From: a virus
Length of the DNA: 45,600 bases
IMG/VR virus record: IMGVR_UViG_3300005663_000081
Coordinates: 1 to 45,600 of that record
Reading direction: 5' to 3' (one strand)
In this document: in pieces, positions 23,643 through 29,618 of the stretch
How positions within the stretch are numbered: position 1 is the stretch's first letter
Layout: each line of letters opens with the position of its first letter
Notes under the pieces: generated by a model
What the model was told of the DNA's origin: nothing
Seen by the model: the letters and a program-made list of their open reading frames with translations, nothing else
Database searches by the model: none
Program-made: the position numbers and the translations under genes

Positions 23643-23838
23643 CTTTCCTCGCTTCGGCATGTGCATCACTAATCATGCGTTCAATCGTGTCGGCTACCCA
23701 CAGCCCATTCACGGTGTCCGCTTGCCTGCACTCACGAGCCAGTCCTTTCATTTTGTGGATTAGTAGAGTCTCGTTTCGTTTGAGTAGTTCATAGAGCCCA
23801 CGGGGAGCAGGCGTTGTCTCGGTTTTGTGCCGCGTCAT
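23626..23838 (-). CDS. small helical protein, 70 aa
   Basis: MTRHKTETTPAPRGLYELLKR... is mostly helical and charged, with one Cys and no motif. ATGA overlap upstream and a 17-nt overlap downstream place it firmly in the operon. Confidence 0.6.
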   Translation of the reverse strand: MTRHKTETTPAPRGLYELLKRNETLLIHKMKGLARECRQADTVNGLWVADTIERMISDAHAEARKDDTTN

Positions 23839-23921
23839 TTGTCCCTCTCACATTGGCAAGTAACGGCGAACCCGTTTCTCACGGGCCACTCTTTCCCGCA
23901 AACTGGACAAATGTAGGTCAT
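23835..23921 (-). CDS. zinc-ribbon micro-protein, 28 aa
   Basis: MTYICPVCGKEWPVRN...CQC is a minimal zinc ribbon (C-x2-C...C-x-C). Its start and stop overlap its neighbours by ATGA on both sides, which argues strongly that it is translated. Confidence 0.6.
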   Translation of the reverse strand: MTYICPVCGKEWPVRNGFAVTCQCERDK

Positions 23922-24106
23922 GGTCGCACCACCGCTATTGAGAAATAACCACCGTCCTCTTTTGGGAATTCGCGTCGGCCAACATTAGAGGAATGGTGAC
24001 GAAGTTGGTCTGCAATAGATTCAATTATCTTCAACGCTTCATCTTCTGTCGCTTCGACCATTGTCCACGGCTGTTTGTCTGAGTCCTTAAAGTTGGTAAC
24101 TTTCAT
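23918..24106 (-). CDS. small early protein, 62 aa
   Basis: Start at 24106 (MKVTNFKDSDK) behind GGAGGCAAA. Helix EDEALKIIESIADQL followed by beta-rich GGYFSIAVVRP. No family recognised. ATGA overlaps both sides. Confidence 0.6.
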   Translation of the reverse strand: MKVTNFKDSDKQPWTMVEATEDEALKIIESIADQLRHHSSNVGRREFPKEDGGYFSIAVVRP

Positions 24107-24444
24107 TTTGCCTCCAGTGCTTTGGCACGGGCCATGGTTCCAATGGGGTGGTAGCTGCCGAAGGGAGACCGTTCCCAACCAGAGATACCAAACTTCACGG
24201 ACATTCTGTCGAGTAAGCTAATCCGCAAATTTTCCTTTTGCTCCCTTGGTCTTGGAACGGAAGTGCCACCGACTTCGTGGTTGACGCCGTGTTGTTTGAT
24301 AGACCACCGGGCGTACTCCGCCAACGTGCCGTTAGTCGCTGGGAAGTATTTCAGGTAGACTTTGGGTTCGTCTTGGAGTTTTGCAAGATACCACTCGTTG
24401 AAGATGCGCCGGTCTCGGAGTTGGTTCTTGGTTAGTCGGGTCAT
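24103..24444 (-). CDS. hypothetical early protein, 113 aa
   Basis: Starts MTRLTKNQLRDRR; rich in Arg/Lys/Tyr, no Cys-pair motif, ends ARAKALEAK. The basic composition suggests nucleic-acid or membrane-surface contact. Family not recognised; coupled to both neighbours by ATGA. Confidence 0.6.
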   Translation of the reverse strand: MTRLTKNQLRDRRIFNEWYLAKLQDEPKVYLKYFPATNGTLAEYARWSIKQHGVNHEVGGTSVPRPREQKENLRISLLDRMSVKFGISGWERSPFGSYHPIGTMARAKALEAK

Positions 24445-24698
24445 GGGGTGACCTCAGCGATGGACTGGACGTTTTGAGTTTCAAGCACCGCAGTCGGTAT
24501 GCCCGCACAGGCGTTGACACAGGCTATGATTCGACGTGCGTTGGCCCGGCGTTTAGCTGTATACTTCGTTCCGATCAGCACCGCATCCATGAAAGCGATT
24601 CCTTCATTGCCAAACTCGCCTTCCTTGTCGTGCAAAACAGCAATGTGGCCTCCACCCGGTTGTACATAAAGGTGCCAAGGCTCTGGTGTGTGTTCCAT
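24441..24698 (-). CDS. conserved small phage protein, 85 aa
   Basis: The start at 24698 (MEHTPEPWHLYV) has AGGAGG 4 nt upstream. The combination TPEPWH...ANARRIIACVNACAGIPT is a pattern common to phage hypothetical proteins of unknown function. ATGA overlap at both ends. Confidence 0.7.
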   Translation of the reverse strand: MEHTPEPWHLYVQPGGGHIAVLHDKEGEFGNEGIAFMDAVLIGTKYTAKRRANARRIIACVNACAGIPTAVLETQNVQSIAEVTP

Positions 24699-24883
24699 CA
24701 TTCCTCCTGGCATTGACACTCAGTCTGATCGTCATAGACTTGCGGCGGTAATCCCGGAGGCAAACCACCACATTCTCCGCACACATTCTGGAACGCTTCT
24801 GCGATGTCTAGTAGGACGTGGTGAATCTTTGTTGCTTCGATGCTTTTCTCGGCCATCTTTCGGAGTTCTGTGTGGCGGGTCAT
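24698..24883 (-). CDS. small zinc-binding protein, 61 aa
   Basis: An N-terminal helix is followed by CGECGGLPPGLPP and a terminal CQC pair, a plausible zinc knuckle. ATGA junctions on both sides. Function unknown. Confidence 0.6.
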   Translation of the reverse strand: MTRHTELRKMAEKSIEATKIHHVLLDIAEAFQNVCGECGGLPPGLPPQVYDDQTECQCQEE

Positions 24884-25089
24884 GAAACGTCCAAATTAGA
24901 CTGTGCCCCTCGTTTTGGGTTTACCATCGCATACTCGCCTGTTCCGAGATGCTGATAGTAAAACCGCGACCCACGTTTGCCTATCAGTCTGTAATCGTTG
25001 ATGTCTTGATTCCAAAGGCGCAATGCGTCCCAAGCACTACCTTGGGCATTGTCTGGGACAGGGGTTATCTTGATTCCGTTAATATCCAT
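24880..25089 (-). CDS. small early protein, 69 aa
   Basis: MDINGIKITPVPDN... is a beta-rich protein with YRLIGKRGSRFYYQHLG and no motif known to me. Its stop overlaps the next start. Confidence 0.6.
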   Translation of the reverse strand: MDINGIKITPVPDNAQGSAWDALRLWNQDINDYRLIGKRGSRFYYQHLGTGEYAMVNPKRGAQSNLDVS

Positions 25090-25094
25090 CTTCT

Positions 25095-25400
25095 CTATCC
25101 TTTTAGCCCGTAGATGCGCTCTAGGACTTCACGGGGGCGGAACATGCAGGCGTGGTTGTACCCATCGTTGTCACTGTACCCCAAGGCTTCGGCAACCTCC
25201 CGAAGCACCTGATGTTGATAGTGTTTCCCCCCATCGTGACTTTCAAGGCCGCGCACGTCGGCCACAATCTGGGCTGGTCAACGCTTACCTTGGTATTTAA
25301 AACGAATGTTGAATGGATTGTCTACGCCGACGTTTTCGTAGGTATTTATCATCAGGTCGTCGGCTTCCAGGATTGCTTGCTTCTCTTCGTCAGTTAACAT
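25095..25400 (-). pseudogene. 101-codon gene interrupted by one in-frame TGA
   Basis: From ATG 25400 (GGAGGGAAG upstream) 40 codons run to TGA at 25278-25280. The same frame continues 60 more codons (PAQIVADVRGLESHDGG..., ...FRPREVLERIYGLKG) to TAG at 25095. Both halves look like coding sequence and no start codon with a ribosome binding site precedes the second half. It is a nonsense mutation, a recoded TGA or a base-calling error. Function unknown. Confidence 0.55.
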
Positions 25401-25408
25401 CTTCCCTC

Positions 25409-25492
25409 CTAGTGCCCTAGCGGCTGGCCCCTACTCACAGGCTCGGTCATTGCAGCATTTAACCCATAGTCAAAATAGGCACCTGATTTCAT
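25409..25492 (-). CDS. possible micro-protein, 27 aa
   Basis: MKSGAYFDYGLNAAMTEPVS... ends 8 nt before the next start region, where the GGAGG for the 25400 gene begins. Weak ribosome binding site of its own. Plausible only because the operon is otherwise gap-free. Confidence 0.35.
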   Translation of the reverse strand: MKSGAYFDYGLNAAMTEPVSRGQPLGH

Positions 25493-25504
25493 AGAGACCA
25501 GCCG

Positions 25505-25687
25505 TTAAGGTACTAGGAATCGACTTAGAACCTTTCTTACGCCTAGTTTCTTGGTTCCGTGCGTCTCTGAGTGCTTGAACAAGTCTCGCCAGTCTTTGAA
25601 CCAAGCAGGACAGAGAGTACAAGTTACGGTTAGCGGGGGCGTCACATCTGATCCGCACATCACCTGGCCCCCGCTGTCAGTTGGCAT
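25505..25687 (-). CDS. C2H2 zinc-finger small protein, 60 aa
   Basis: CTLCPAWFKDWRDLFKHSETH is a good C2H2 finger (C-x2-C-x12-H-x3-H). The start could be 25687 or the internal ATG at 25660 (MCGSDV), which has GGGGG and AGG upstream. Shares CGSD with the next gene. Confidence 0.6.
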   Translation of the reverse strand: MPTDSGGQVMCGSDVTPPLTVTCTLCPAWFKDWRDLFKHSETHGTKKLGVRKVLSRFLVP

Positions 25688-25690
25688 ACT

Positions 25691-25894
25691 TTAGTATTGA
25701 TTGGCGCGTCTCGTGTTTCTTGCTTGTATCTGAGATTCCAAGTGTTGCTTTGGATGAGATTGGCGACGATGGTTGTTCAAGTCTGCACGGTCTCGAATAG
25801 TTCTTAGGATTGTTGGGTCATCAGGGTATCTGATGGTATTCCCGATGCCTTTGACCGGTCGAACTTGGTCTGATCCGCATATTCCGCACTTCAT
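25691..25894 (-). CDS. zinc-binding small protein, 67 aa
   Basis: MKCGICGSDQVRPV gives one C-x2-C pair. RADLNNHRRQSH resembles the helix and His pair of a C2H2 finger. The tail is Arg/Gln-rich. ATGA overlap with the upstream zinc ribbon. Confidence 0.6.
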   Translation of the reverse strand: MKCGICGSDQVRPVKGIGNTIRYPDDPTILRTIRDRADLNNHRRQSHPKQHLESQIQARNTRRANQY

Positions 25895-26052
25895 GATTGC
25901 TCGCTCCTGCGTTCCTTGGGCGTTGGTTGAAGTCTAGTATGACAATCTGGGCATTGCTTGGGGAATTTGACTGATGGTTGCCATTCGTAGCCACAGTGGT
26001 CACAGACCAGCATGACTACCTCTCTAATTACCTTGCGGCTTCTTGGTATCAT
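25891..26052 (-). CDS. zinc-ribbon protein, 53 aa, leaderless
   Basis: MIPRSRKVIREV...CDHCGYEWQPSVKFPKQCPDCHTRL is a classical two-knuckle zinc ribbon. Its ATG lies 6 nt after a TATAAT box and has no ribosome binding site, so the mRNA is predicted to be leaderless. First gene of this leftward transcription segment. Confidence 0.7.
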   Translation of the reverse strand: MIPRSRKVIREVVMLVCDHCGYEWQPSVKFPKQCPDCHTRLQPTPKERRSEQS

Positions 26053-26058
26053 GTCGTC

Positions 26059-26088
26059 ATTATACACCTATTGGACTAAGAGAGTCAA
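26059..26088 (-). promoter_or_regulatory. strong sigma70-type promoter, leaderless spacing
   Basis: On the minus strand TTGACT, an 18-nt spacer and TATAAT are followed by 6 nt (GACGAC) and the ATG at 26052. It drives the leftward small-gene operon from the first base of that coding region. Confidence 0.75.
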
Positions 26089-26231
26089 TCACCCTTAGCG
26101 ATGCGGACCCACTCGGCGCGGTCGAACGGGCTACCGGCTTCGTGCCGCTTGTCAGGGGCTAGCCCCTTGCTTTCTGACGTGCTTCCCAGAGTTTCCGGTA
26201 ATTCTTGGCCCTTTCCACAAGACTGTTCCAT
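26085..26231 (-). CDS. possible overlapping small gene, 48 aa
   Basis: A second frame overlaps the 26159 gene and then continues alone as APDKRHEAGSPFDRAEWVRIAKGD, which looks like real coding sequence. Starts MEQSCGKGQ; no strong ribosome binding site. The stop lies inside the -35 box of the downstream promoter. Confidence 0.4.
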   Translation of the reverse strand: MEQSCGKGQELPETLGSTSESKGLAPDKRHEAGSPFDRAEWVRIAKGD

Positions 26232-26308
26232 TGTGAATCTTTAGGTGTGTCAACAAACTTGGCGTATGCTGCGGTCAAATCCCGCCGAGCCGAGAGTAGT
26301 CCAGGCAT
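26159..26308 (-). CDS. small helical protein, 49 aa
   Basis: MPGLLSARRDLTAAYAKFVD... with TTAGGAGGACAG upstream, a very strong ribosome binding site. Helical with a basic end. No family recognised. Confidence 0.55.
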   Translation of the reverse strand: MPGLLSARRDLTAAYAKFVDTPKDSQWNSLVERAKNYRKLWEARQKARG

Positions 26309-26341
26309 TCTGTCCTCCTAAGTTTAGGGTGAGCCGTGGGG

Positions 26342-26659
26342 CTAGTATGGGCAGACACGTTCTTCTGGTCCGCGTCCATCCTCTCTGATGGGCTCTGGAC
26401 TGATGATAATGGGCCAGCCGCGCGGATCGCCTTGCTCTGCTACGTAGAGACCATTACGACCCGCGATTGCCTCAACATCGCGCCAGAGTGTACGCTCTCT
26501 TGACTCTTGGCGTGAAGTCAACCCGTAGTTGCAGTCGTTCTCGTAGGACCGGTGTAGAGACTTGGCACGCTTTTGGATTGCTATTGCCTCATAGATTGTC
26601 AGCCCAAGATTGACCAACATGCTTTGATTGACGGCCTTGGCTGTTGCTTTGCTTTCCAT
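26342..26659 (-). CDS. hypothetical early protein, 105 aa
   Basis: MESKATAKAVNQSMLVNLGL..., GGAGAAATC upstream. Contains a helix-rich first half and GLYVAEQGDPRGWPIII. No motif recognised. A GC-rich inverted repeat (AGCCGG/CCGGCT) lies in the gap upstream. Confidence 0.6.
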   Translation of the reverse strand: MESKATAKAVNQSMLVNLGLTIYEAIAIQKRAKSLHRSYENDCNYGLTSRQESRERTLWRDVEAIAGRNGLYVAEQGDPRGWPIIISPEPIREDGRGPEERVCPY

Positions 26660-26726
26660 GATTTCTCCTCTCTTGGCCTAACCCGGCCAGGCTAGCCGGT
26701 TCACACTCCGGCTGGCAATAGGTGGG

Positions 26727-26912
26727 CTAGGATTCCCATCCAACATCTTTGCAATTCTTCTCAACCAGATCGAACACAGCCCAGGGGGTTAGATGACTGT
26801 ATCCATCCAGAGTGGATAACTCAGCGATGGCTTGGCAAAGCACCGCCTCCATGTGGCTTTTGTCCTCCTTCCGCATTAGTTGGTCAAAGGTTGATTCTCT
26901 TACTTCGCCCAT
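26727..26912 (-). CDS. small early protein, 61 aa
   Basis: The start at 26912 (MGEVRESTFDQLMRK) has GGAGAAG upstream; a TTG at 26939 is less likely. Helical throughout, ends KNCKDVGWES. Function unknown. Confidence 0.55.
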   Translation of the reverse strand: MGEVRESTFDQLMRKEDKSHMEAVLCQAIAELSTLDGYSHLTPWAVFDLVEKNCKDVGWES

Positions 26913-26945
26913 TCTCTCTTCTCCATCGGGTTGGTTCAAGGCTGG

Positions 26946-27056
26946 TTAGCTAGTCGGTCTATAGCCACAGTTCATGCAATGACCGCCAAAGTTCATATGC
27001 CAAGCTGCGCAAGGGACTGTCAGCTTTTTAGTCTTGCTGTATTCTACGTGGGTCAT
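26946..27056 (-). CDS. zinc-binding micro-protein, 36 aa
   Basis: MTHVEYSKTKKLTVPC...HCMNCGY gives C, H, C-x2-C, enough for one zinc site. AAGGAG lies 8 nt before the ATG. Not similar to a family I know. Confidence 0.55.
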   Translation of the reverse strand: MTHVEYSKTKKLTVPCAAWHMNFGGHCMNCGYRPTS

Positions 27057-27083
27057 GGTATCCGCTCCTTATAGTTTAGACTT

Positions 27084-27164
27084 TCACTTACTTGGCTTAT
27101 TTCTAGTTATGACCAGCCCCATCGTGATAGCTTCTTCAACAAACGTGATTTGGTCGTCGGTCAT
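27084..27164 (-). CDS. micro-protein, 26 aa
   Basis: MTDDQITFVEEAITMGLVI... starts behind TGGAG. A short amphipathic helix with no motif. The longer in-frame ORF from 27281 would overlap the upstream gene heavily. Confidence 0.4.
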   Translation of the reverse strand: MTDDQITFVEEAITMGLVITRNKPSK

Positions 27165-27192
27165 GGTGTCTACTCCATCGGGTTGATTAGGG

Positions 27193-27369
27193 TTAGAGTC
27201 CAAAGTATTCAGCGTGTCTTTGGTAGCCATAAGCAAGAGCTTCGGCCTTGGAATTGTGCCGTGGTCCAAGTACCGCTCCATCTTCAGTCTCTACTAGATA
27301 CCACCACCGGCCATGTTTGGTTATTCCGAATCCGGGCAGTGCTCCAATTTTCGTAAAGGTGTTTTGCAT
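27193..27369 (-). CDS. small early protein, 58 aa
   Basis: The start at 27369 (MQNTFTKIGALPG) has GGAGGCAACC upstream. KHGRWWYLVETEDGAV is a short beta-hairpin-like stretch and AEALAYGYQRHAEYFG a helix. First gene of the leftward region; function unknown. Confidence 0.55.
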   Translation of the reverse strand: MQNTFTKIGALPGFGITKHGRWWYLVETEDGAVLGPRHNSKAEALAYGYQRHAEYFGL

Positions 27370-27533
27370 GGTTGCCTCCATCTGAATCTGATATGGCTAC
27401 TAGGTTAAGTTGTGTGAATTAGAACTAACGGACCATTCCCGCTGGCTTCTCATTCAATGGTTTAATCTGCTTAATGATTCATACTCCAATTGTTTCTTAC
27501 CTGTTAAGGGAAGTTTAAGGGGTAGAACCCACG
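27370..27533. other. divergent control region between leftward and rightward genes
   Basis: No coding sequence. It separates the leftward early genes from the rightward promoter at 27534. It is A+T-richer than the flanks and contains a direct repeat TTAAGGG...TTTAAGGGG near 27504-27523, which could be an operator. No clear leftward promoter is visible by eye. Confidence 0.4.
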
Positions 27534-27562
27534 TTGTCAAGCATTGGTTTTTCAGGTAAGAT
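27534..27562 (+). promoter_or_regulatory. rightward promoter, leaderless spacing
   Basis: TTGTCA, a 17-nt spacer and TAAGAT are followed by 6 nt (AGCAGA) and the ATG of the zinc-ribbon gene at 27569. Same geometry as the minus-strand promoters. Confidence 0.65.
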
Positions 27563-27568
27563 AGCAGA

Positions 27569-27709
27569 ATGATAGAGATAACGACACAGGGCTGGGAATG
27601 TCAAAGGTGCCAGCACAAATGGATACCGAAGAAAGCCACAAAGCCGCTAATATGTCCAAGATGCAAGTCTCCGTACTGGGACAGACCACGTAAGAGTGTG
27701 CTAAGATAA
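27569..27709 (+). CDS. zinc-ribbon protein, 46 aa
   Basis: GWECQRCQHKWIPKKATKPL followed by CPRCKSPYWDRPRK is a small zinc-ribbon type found widely in bacteria and often near regulators or toxin-antitoxin genes. There it is presumed to bind nucleic acid or partner proteins. Leaderless start, then a pseudoknotted terminator-like RNA directly after the stop. Confidence 0.75.
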   Translation: MIEITTQGWECQRCQHKWIPKKATKPLICPRCKSPYWDRPRKSVLR

Positions 27710-27717
27710 CTTCATTA

Positions 27718-27792
27718 GCCGCTTGTCTGGCTGCTAGGTAATCGGAATCGACCCTGATTACAGACAAGCTAGCAGCCAGCCGGGCGGCTTTT
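27718..27792 (+). terminator. terminator with pseudoknot or alternative-pairing potential
   Basis: TGGCTGCTAG (27728-27737) pairs with CTAGCAGCCA (27769-27778), and GCCGC (27718-27722) with GCGGC (27784-27788), followed by TTTT: an intrinsic terminator. GCTTGTCTG (27721-27729) also pairs with CAGACAAGC (27761-27769), and GTAATC with GATTAC inside. The order A-B-A'-B' is that of a pseudoknot or a switch between two folds. Confidence 0.65.
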
Positions 27793-27794
27793 AC

Positions 27795-28100
27795 TTGTGG
27801 GGAGCCTCTGCAATTGGGTAAACTCCCCTCCTAGTTTCAGGGGAGAGCCTCTTGCACGCTGTAGAAGGGAGTTGTGTGCTTGTAGGTGCGGATCCTACCG
27901 TGTGTAGCTACCAAGAGACTTTCCACCTGAGCCTAGGAATAGGTTCACTGTAGAAGCCACGTAGAGCCTAAATAGGGCATGTGGCAGGCTACTTGGTCAG
28001 CGGAGTCCGGCCACGGCGTAAGCGGGCTGGGATACCTTTGGGATCGGAAAGCTCCGCTGACCAACCACCGTATTAGGTGATGTGGTTAAACTCACCTGGA
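27795..28100 (+). ncRNA. structured RNA of unknown family, copy 1
   Basis: No good ORF. The 5' part has GGGGAG/CTCCCC, where CTCCCCT can instead pair with a later AGGGGAG, and a GCCAC...GTGGC hairpin at about 27956-27985. The 3' part has a perfect 13-bp stem, 27993-28005 with 28052-28064, enclosing the conserved GGGATCGGAAAG. An H-type pseudoknot follows: AACCAC 28063-28068 with GTGGTT 28082-28087, and AGGTGA 28075-28080 with TCACCT 28092-28097. A second copy lies at 28381. I know no family with this core. Confidence 0.6.
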
Positions 28101-28106
28101 CCCCCT

Positions 28107-28211
28107 ATGAAGAAACACCGACGAATCAATTGTGAGAATTGCAAGATGCGTCATTTAGACCTAATGCTCCGGCCAGACAGACGGGGCACCTATACGGGTC
28201 AACCAAGATGA
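28107..28211 (+). CDS. small basic Cys protein, 34 aa
   Basis: MKKHRRINCENCKMRH has one C-x2-C and a basic N-terminus. Ends RGTYTGQPR, overlapping the next ATG (ATGA). Located just after the RNA copy 1 pseudoknot, which could control its translation. Confidence 0.5.
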   Translation: MKKHRRINCENCKMRHLDLMLRPDRRGTYTGQPR

Positions 28212-28354
28212 ACAAACTAAATCTAAAGACACCGCGGTTCCCGCATCACAGTCGTAAAGCTCCTGTAAGCAAGGAAAAGCGACTGCGAATTATTGAGGAC
28301 CGTAACTGGGCTGCTCGGAATGGCCCAGTGGTGGTGATAAAGCCTGCCGACTAG
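28208..28354 (+). CDS. small basic protein, 48 aa
   Basis: MNKLNLKTPRFPHHSRKAPV... starts by ATGA overlap. Basic with a RRIIEDRN-like helix and a GPVVVIKPAD end. No motif. Lies between the two structured RNA copies. Confidence 0.5.
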   Translation: MNKLNLKTPRFPHHSRKAPVSKEKRLRIIEDRNWAARNGPVVVIKPAD

Positions 28355-28380
28355 AGATATGTGAAAGAATGGACGTTCTC

Positions 28381-28530
28381 TTGGTCGCCAGCTGCGGGTG
28401 GAGAGACCTTATACCCGGTAGTGTCGGGATCAGAAAGGTACTCGTCAGGCTATCTAATCGAGTGTAAAGCTCCGGCGAACCAGCGCCGTTAATACGTGAG
28501 GGGTTGTGGGGACCAGGACTGGCGTAATAG
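28381..28530 (+). ncRNA. structured RNA of unknown family, copy 2
   Basis: TTGGTCGCCAGCT (28381-28393) pairs with AGCTCCGGCGAACCA (28468-28482) as a bulged stem. It encloses GGGATCAGAAAG (28426-28437), which matches copy 1 at 11 of 12 positions. The stem sequence differs from copy 1 while pairing is kept. CCGTTAATACGTGA...TTGTGG downstream parallels CCGTATTAGGTGA...TGTGG in copy 1. The loop is longer here. A 32-codon ORF from the ATG at 28371 overlaps it but lacks support. The following 100 bases show nothing I can assign. Confidence 0.55.
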
Positions 28531-28638
28531 CTTGATTGAAAGATATATTACCTTGAAGTCAAACTACTAGACAGGACGAACCTACCGAGTAACCAAGTCA
28601 TACCTACCGGAGGCAACCAACCTTGAAGGGAGTGAGAC

Positions 28639-28725
28639 ATGCTTTCAATACTAGCCATTATCGGTCTTGCAGTGATATTCCTACTTCCTGGCATTATCCT
28701 AGGTTGGTCTAGAAGAAAACTCTGA
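28639..28725 (+). CDS. single-helix membrane micro-protein, 28 aa
   Basis: MLSILAIIGLAVIFLLPGII is one membrane helix, followed by a basic end WSRRKL. AAGGGAG precedes the ATG. Could be a lysis, toxin-like or membrane-remodelling peptide; unknown. Confidence 0.5.
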   Translation: MLSILAIIGLAVIFLLPGIILGWSRRKL

Positions 28726-28783
28726 ATGCAGAGCTCATATCGTATACCGAAACCTGGCGTACTCAGTCCACTAGGAGACCAAG

Positions 28784-28838
28784 ATGATATTGCGTTGTAG
28801 ATGGTGTCCGGATAAAGAAGTTACAGAGGATGATTATT
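28784..28838 (+). pseudogene. 5' part of a Cys-rich small gene cut by the IS
   Basis: MILRCRWCPDKEVTEDDY starts behind TAGGAGACC and runs into the left inverted repeat of the IS at 28839. A C-x2-C pair is visible. No matching 3' part is evident after 30712. Confidence 0.4.
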
Positions 28839-28864
28839 GCGGGATTATATACTTCATGCTAGGC
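28839..28864 (+). repeat. IS left inverted repeat
   Basis: Starts GCGGGATTATATACTT. It matches the reverse complement of 30687-30712 at 22 of 26 positions by eye. Confidence 0.85.
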
Positions 28865-28881
28865 CGTGATAGAATTGGGGC

Positions 28882-29607
28882 ATGTTTAGGCGTCTATCTA
28901 AAATTGGTGGCCCGTTGATTGGCGCAATCGGTTTCATCACGTTGCCGAGTGATTTAGGGACTTGGGGCACTCGCCTCAAGGATATTGCGCAGATTGGCAT
29001 TGACAATCCGCTGTCAGTGTTGGCTATTTGCCTTGGCGTTGTACTTCTTGGGTATGGGTACTGGGATAGCCTGCGGCTCAAGGTGCTGGGGTCAAAGCGT
29101 TGGCGTTCAGACAAAGAGATGGGGGATGAATTACATGGGTGGTTGCGTCAAGCGCATTTCCAACTACAAGACCAGCCTACCCCGAATAGTGATTTTGTTT
29201 TCGTTGCAACTGAACCCATGGCAAATCGCCCCGTCACCATAGCAAAGTTGAGTAATGAGCCAGGCGTTCGATTACAAGGACGGGTAATCCTTAGCGATGA
29301 GCAAAAGACGTTGTTTCAGGCTATGCTTGCGAATGAACAACATATCGTCTTAAGTGATGTTGCTATCGAGTTGGCAAGATTAGATATTGGGTTTGATGGG
29401 CGGGACCTTGTGAATGAGGGTTTCTCTGTCATCGCTGGATTTATACCCAGCGAGACCATGACTCAGTCCCAGTTCTTACAGCGTGTGGGCGCAGTGAGCC
29501 GCGCTATTCTCATGGTACAAGCCTCACTAAACCGTTATCTTCTTACCCCAGATATTGTGGCGACCATGCAAGCACAGTTACCCCCTGACTTAACTGCTAA
29601 TCAGTGA
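28882..29607 (+). CDS. IS passenger: membrane-anchored protein, 241 aa
   Basis: The N-terminus has two hydrophobic stretches (GGPLIGAIGFITLP and PLSVLAICLGVVLLGYGYW). A soluble domain of about 180 aa follows (VTIAKLSNEPGVRLQGRVIL, LSDVAIELARLDIGF), then a C-terminal helix with LLTPDIVATM. No catalytic motif is recognised. Promoter TGATAGAAT lies 6 nt before the ATG, giving a leaderless mRNA. It lies inside the IS ends, so it is probably host-derived cargo. Confidence 0.7.
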   Translation: MFRRLSKIGGPLIGAIGFITLPSDLGTWGTRLKDIAQIGIDNPLSVLAICLGVVLLGYGYWDSLRLKVLGSKRWRSDKEMGDELHGWLRQAHFQLQDQPTPNSDFVFVATEPMANRPVTIAKLSNEPGVRLQGRVILSDEQKTLFQAMLANEQHIVLSDVAIELARLDIGFDGRDLVNEGFSVIAGFIPSETMTQSQFLQRVGAVSRAILMVQASLNRYLLTPDIVATMQAQLPPDLTANQ

Positions 29608-29618
29608 GTCAAGAAACA

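Noticed and set aside
28371-28469. 32-codon ORF beginning at ATG 28371
   Set aside because: Lies across the structured RNA copy 2 and has no equivalent in copy 1; conservation is at the RNA level.
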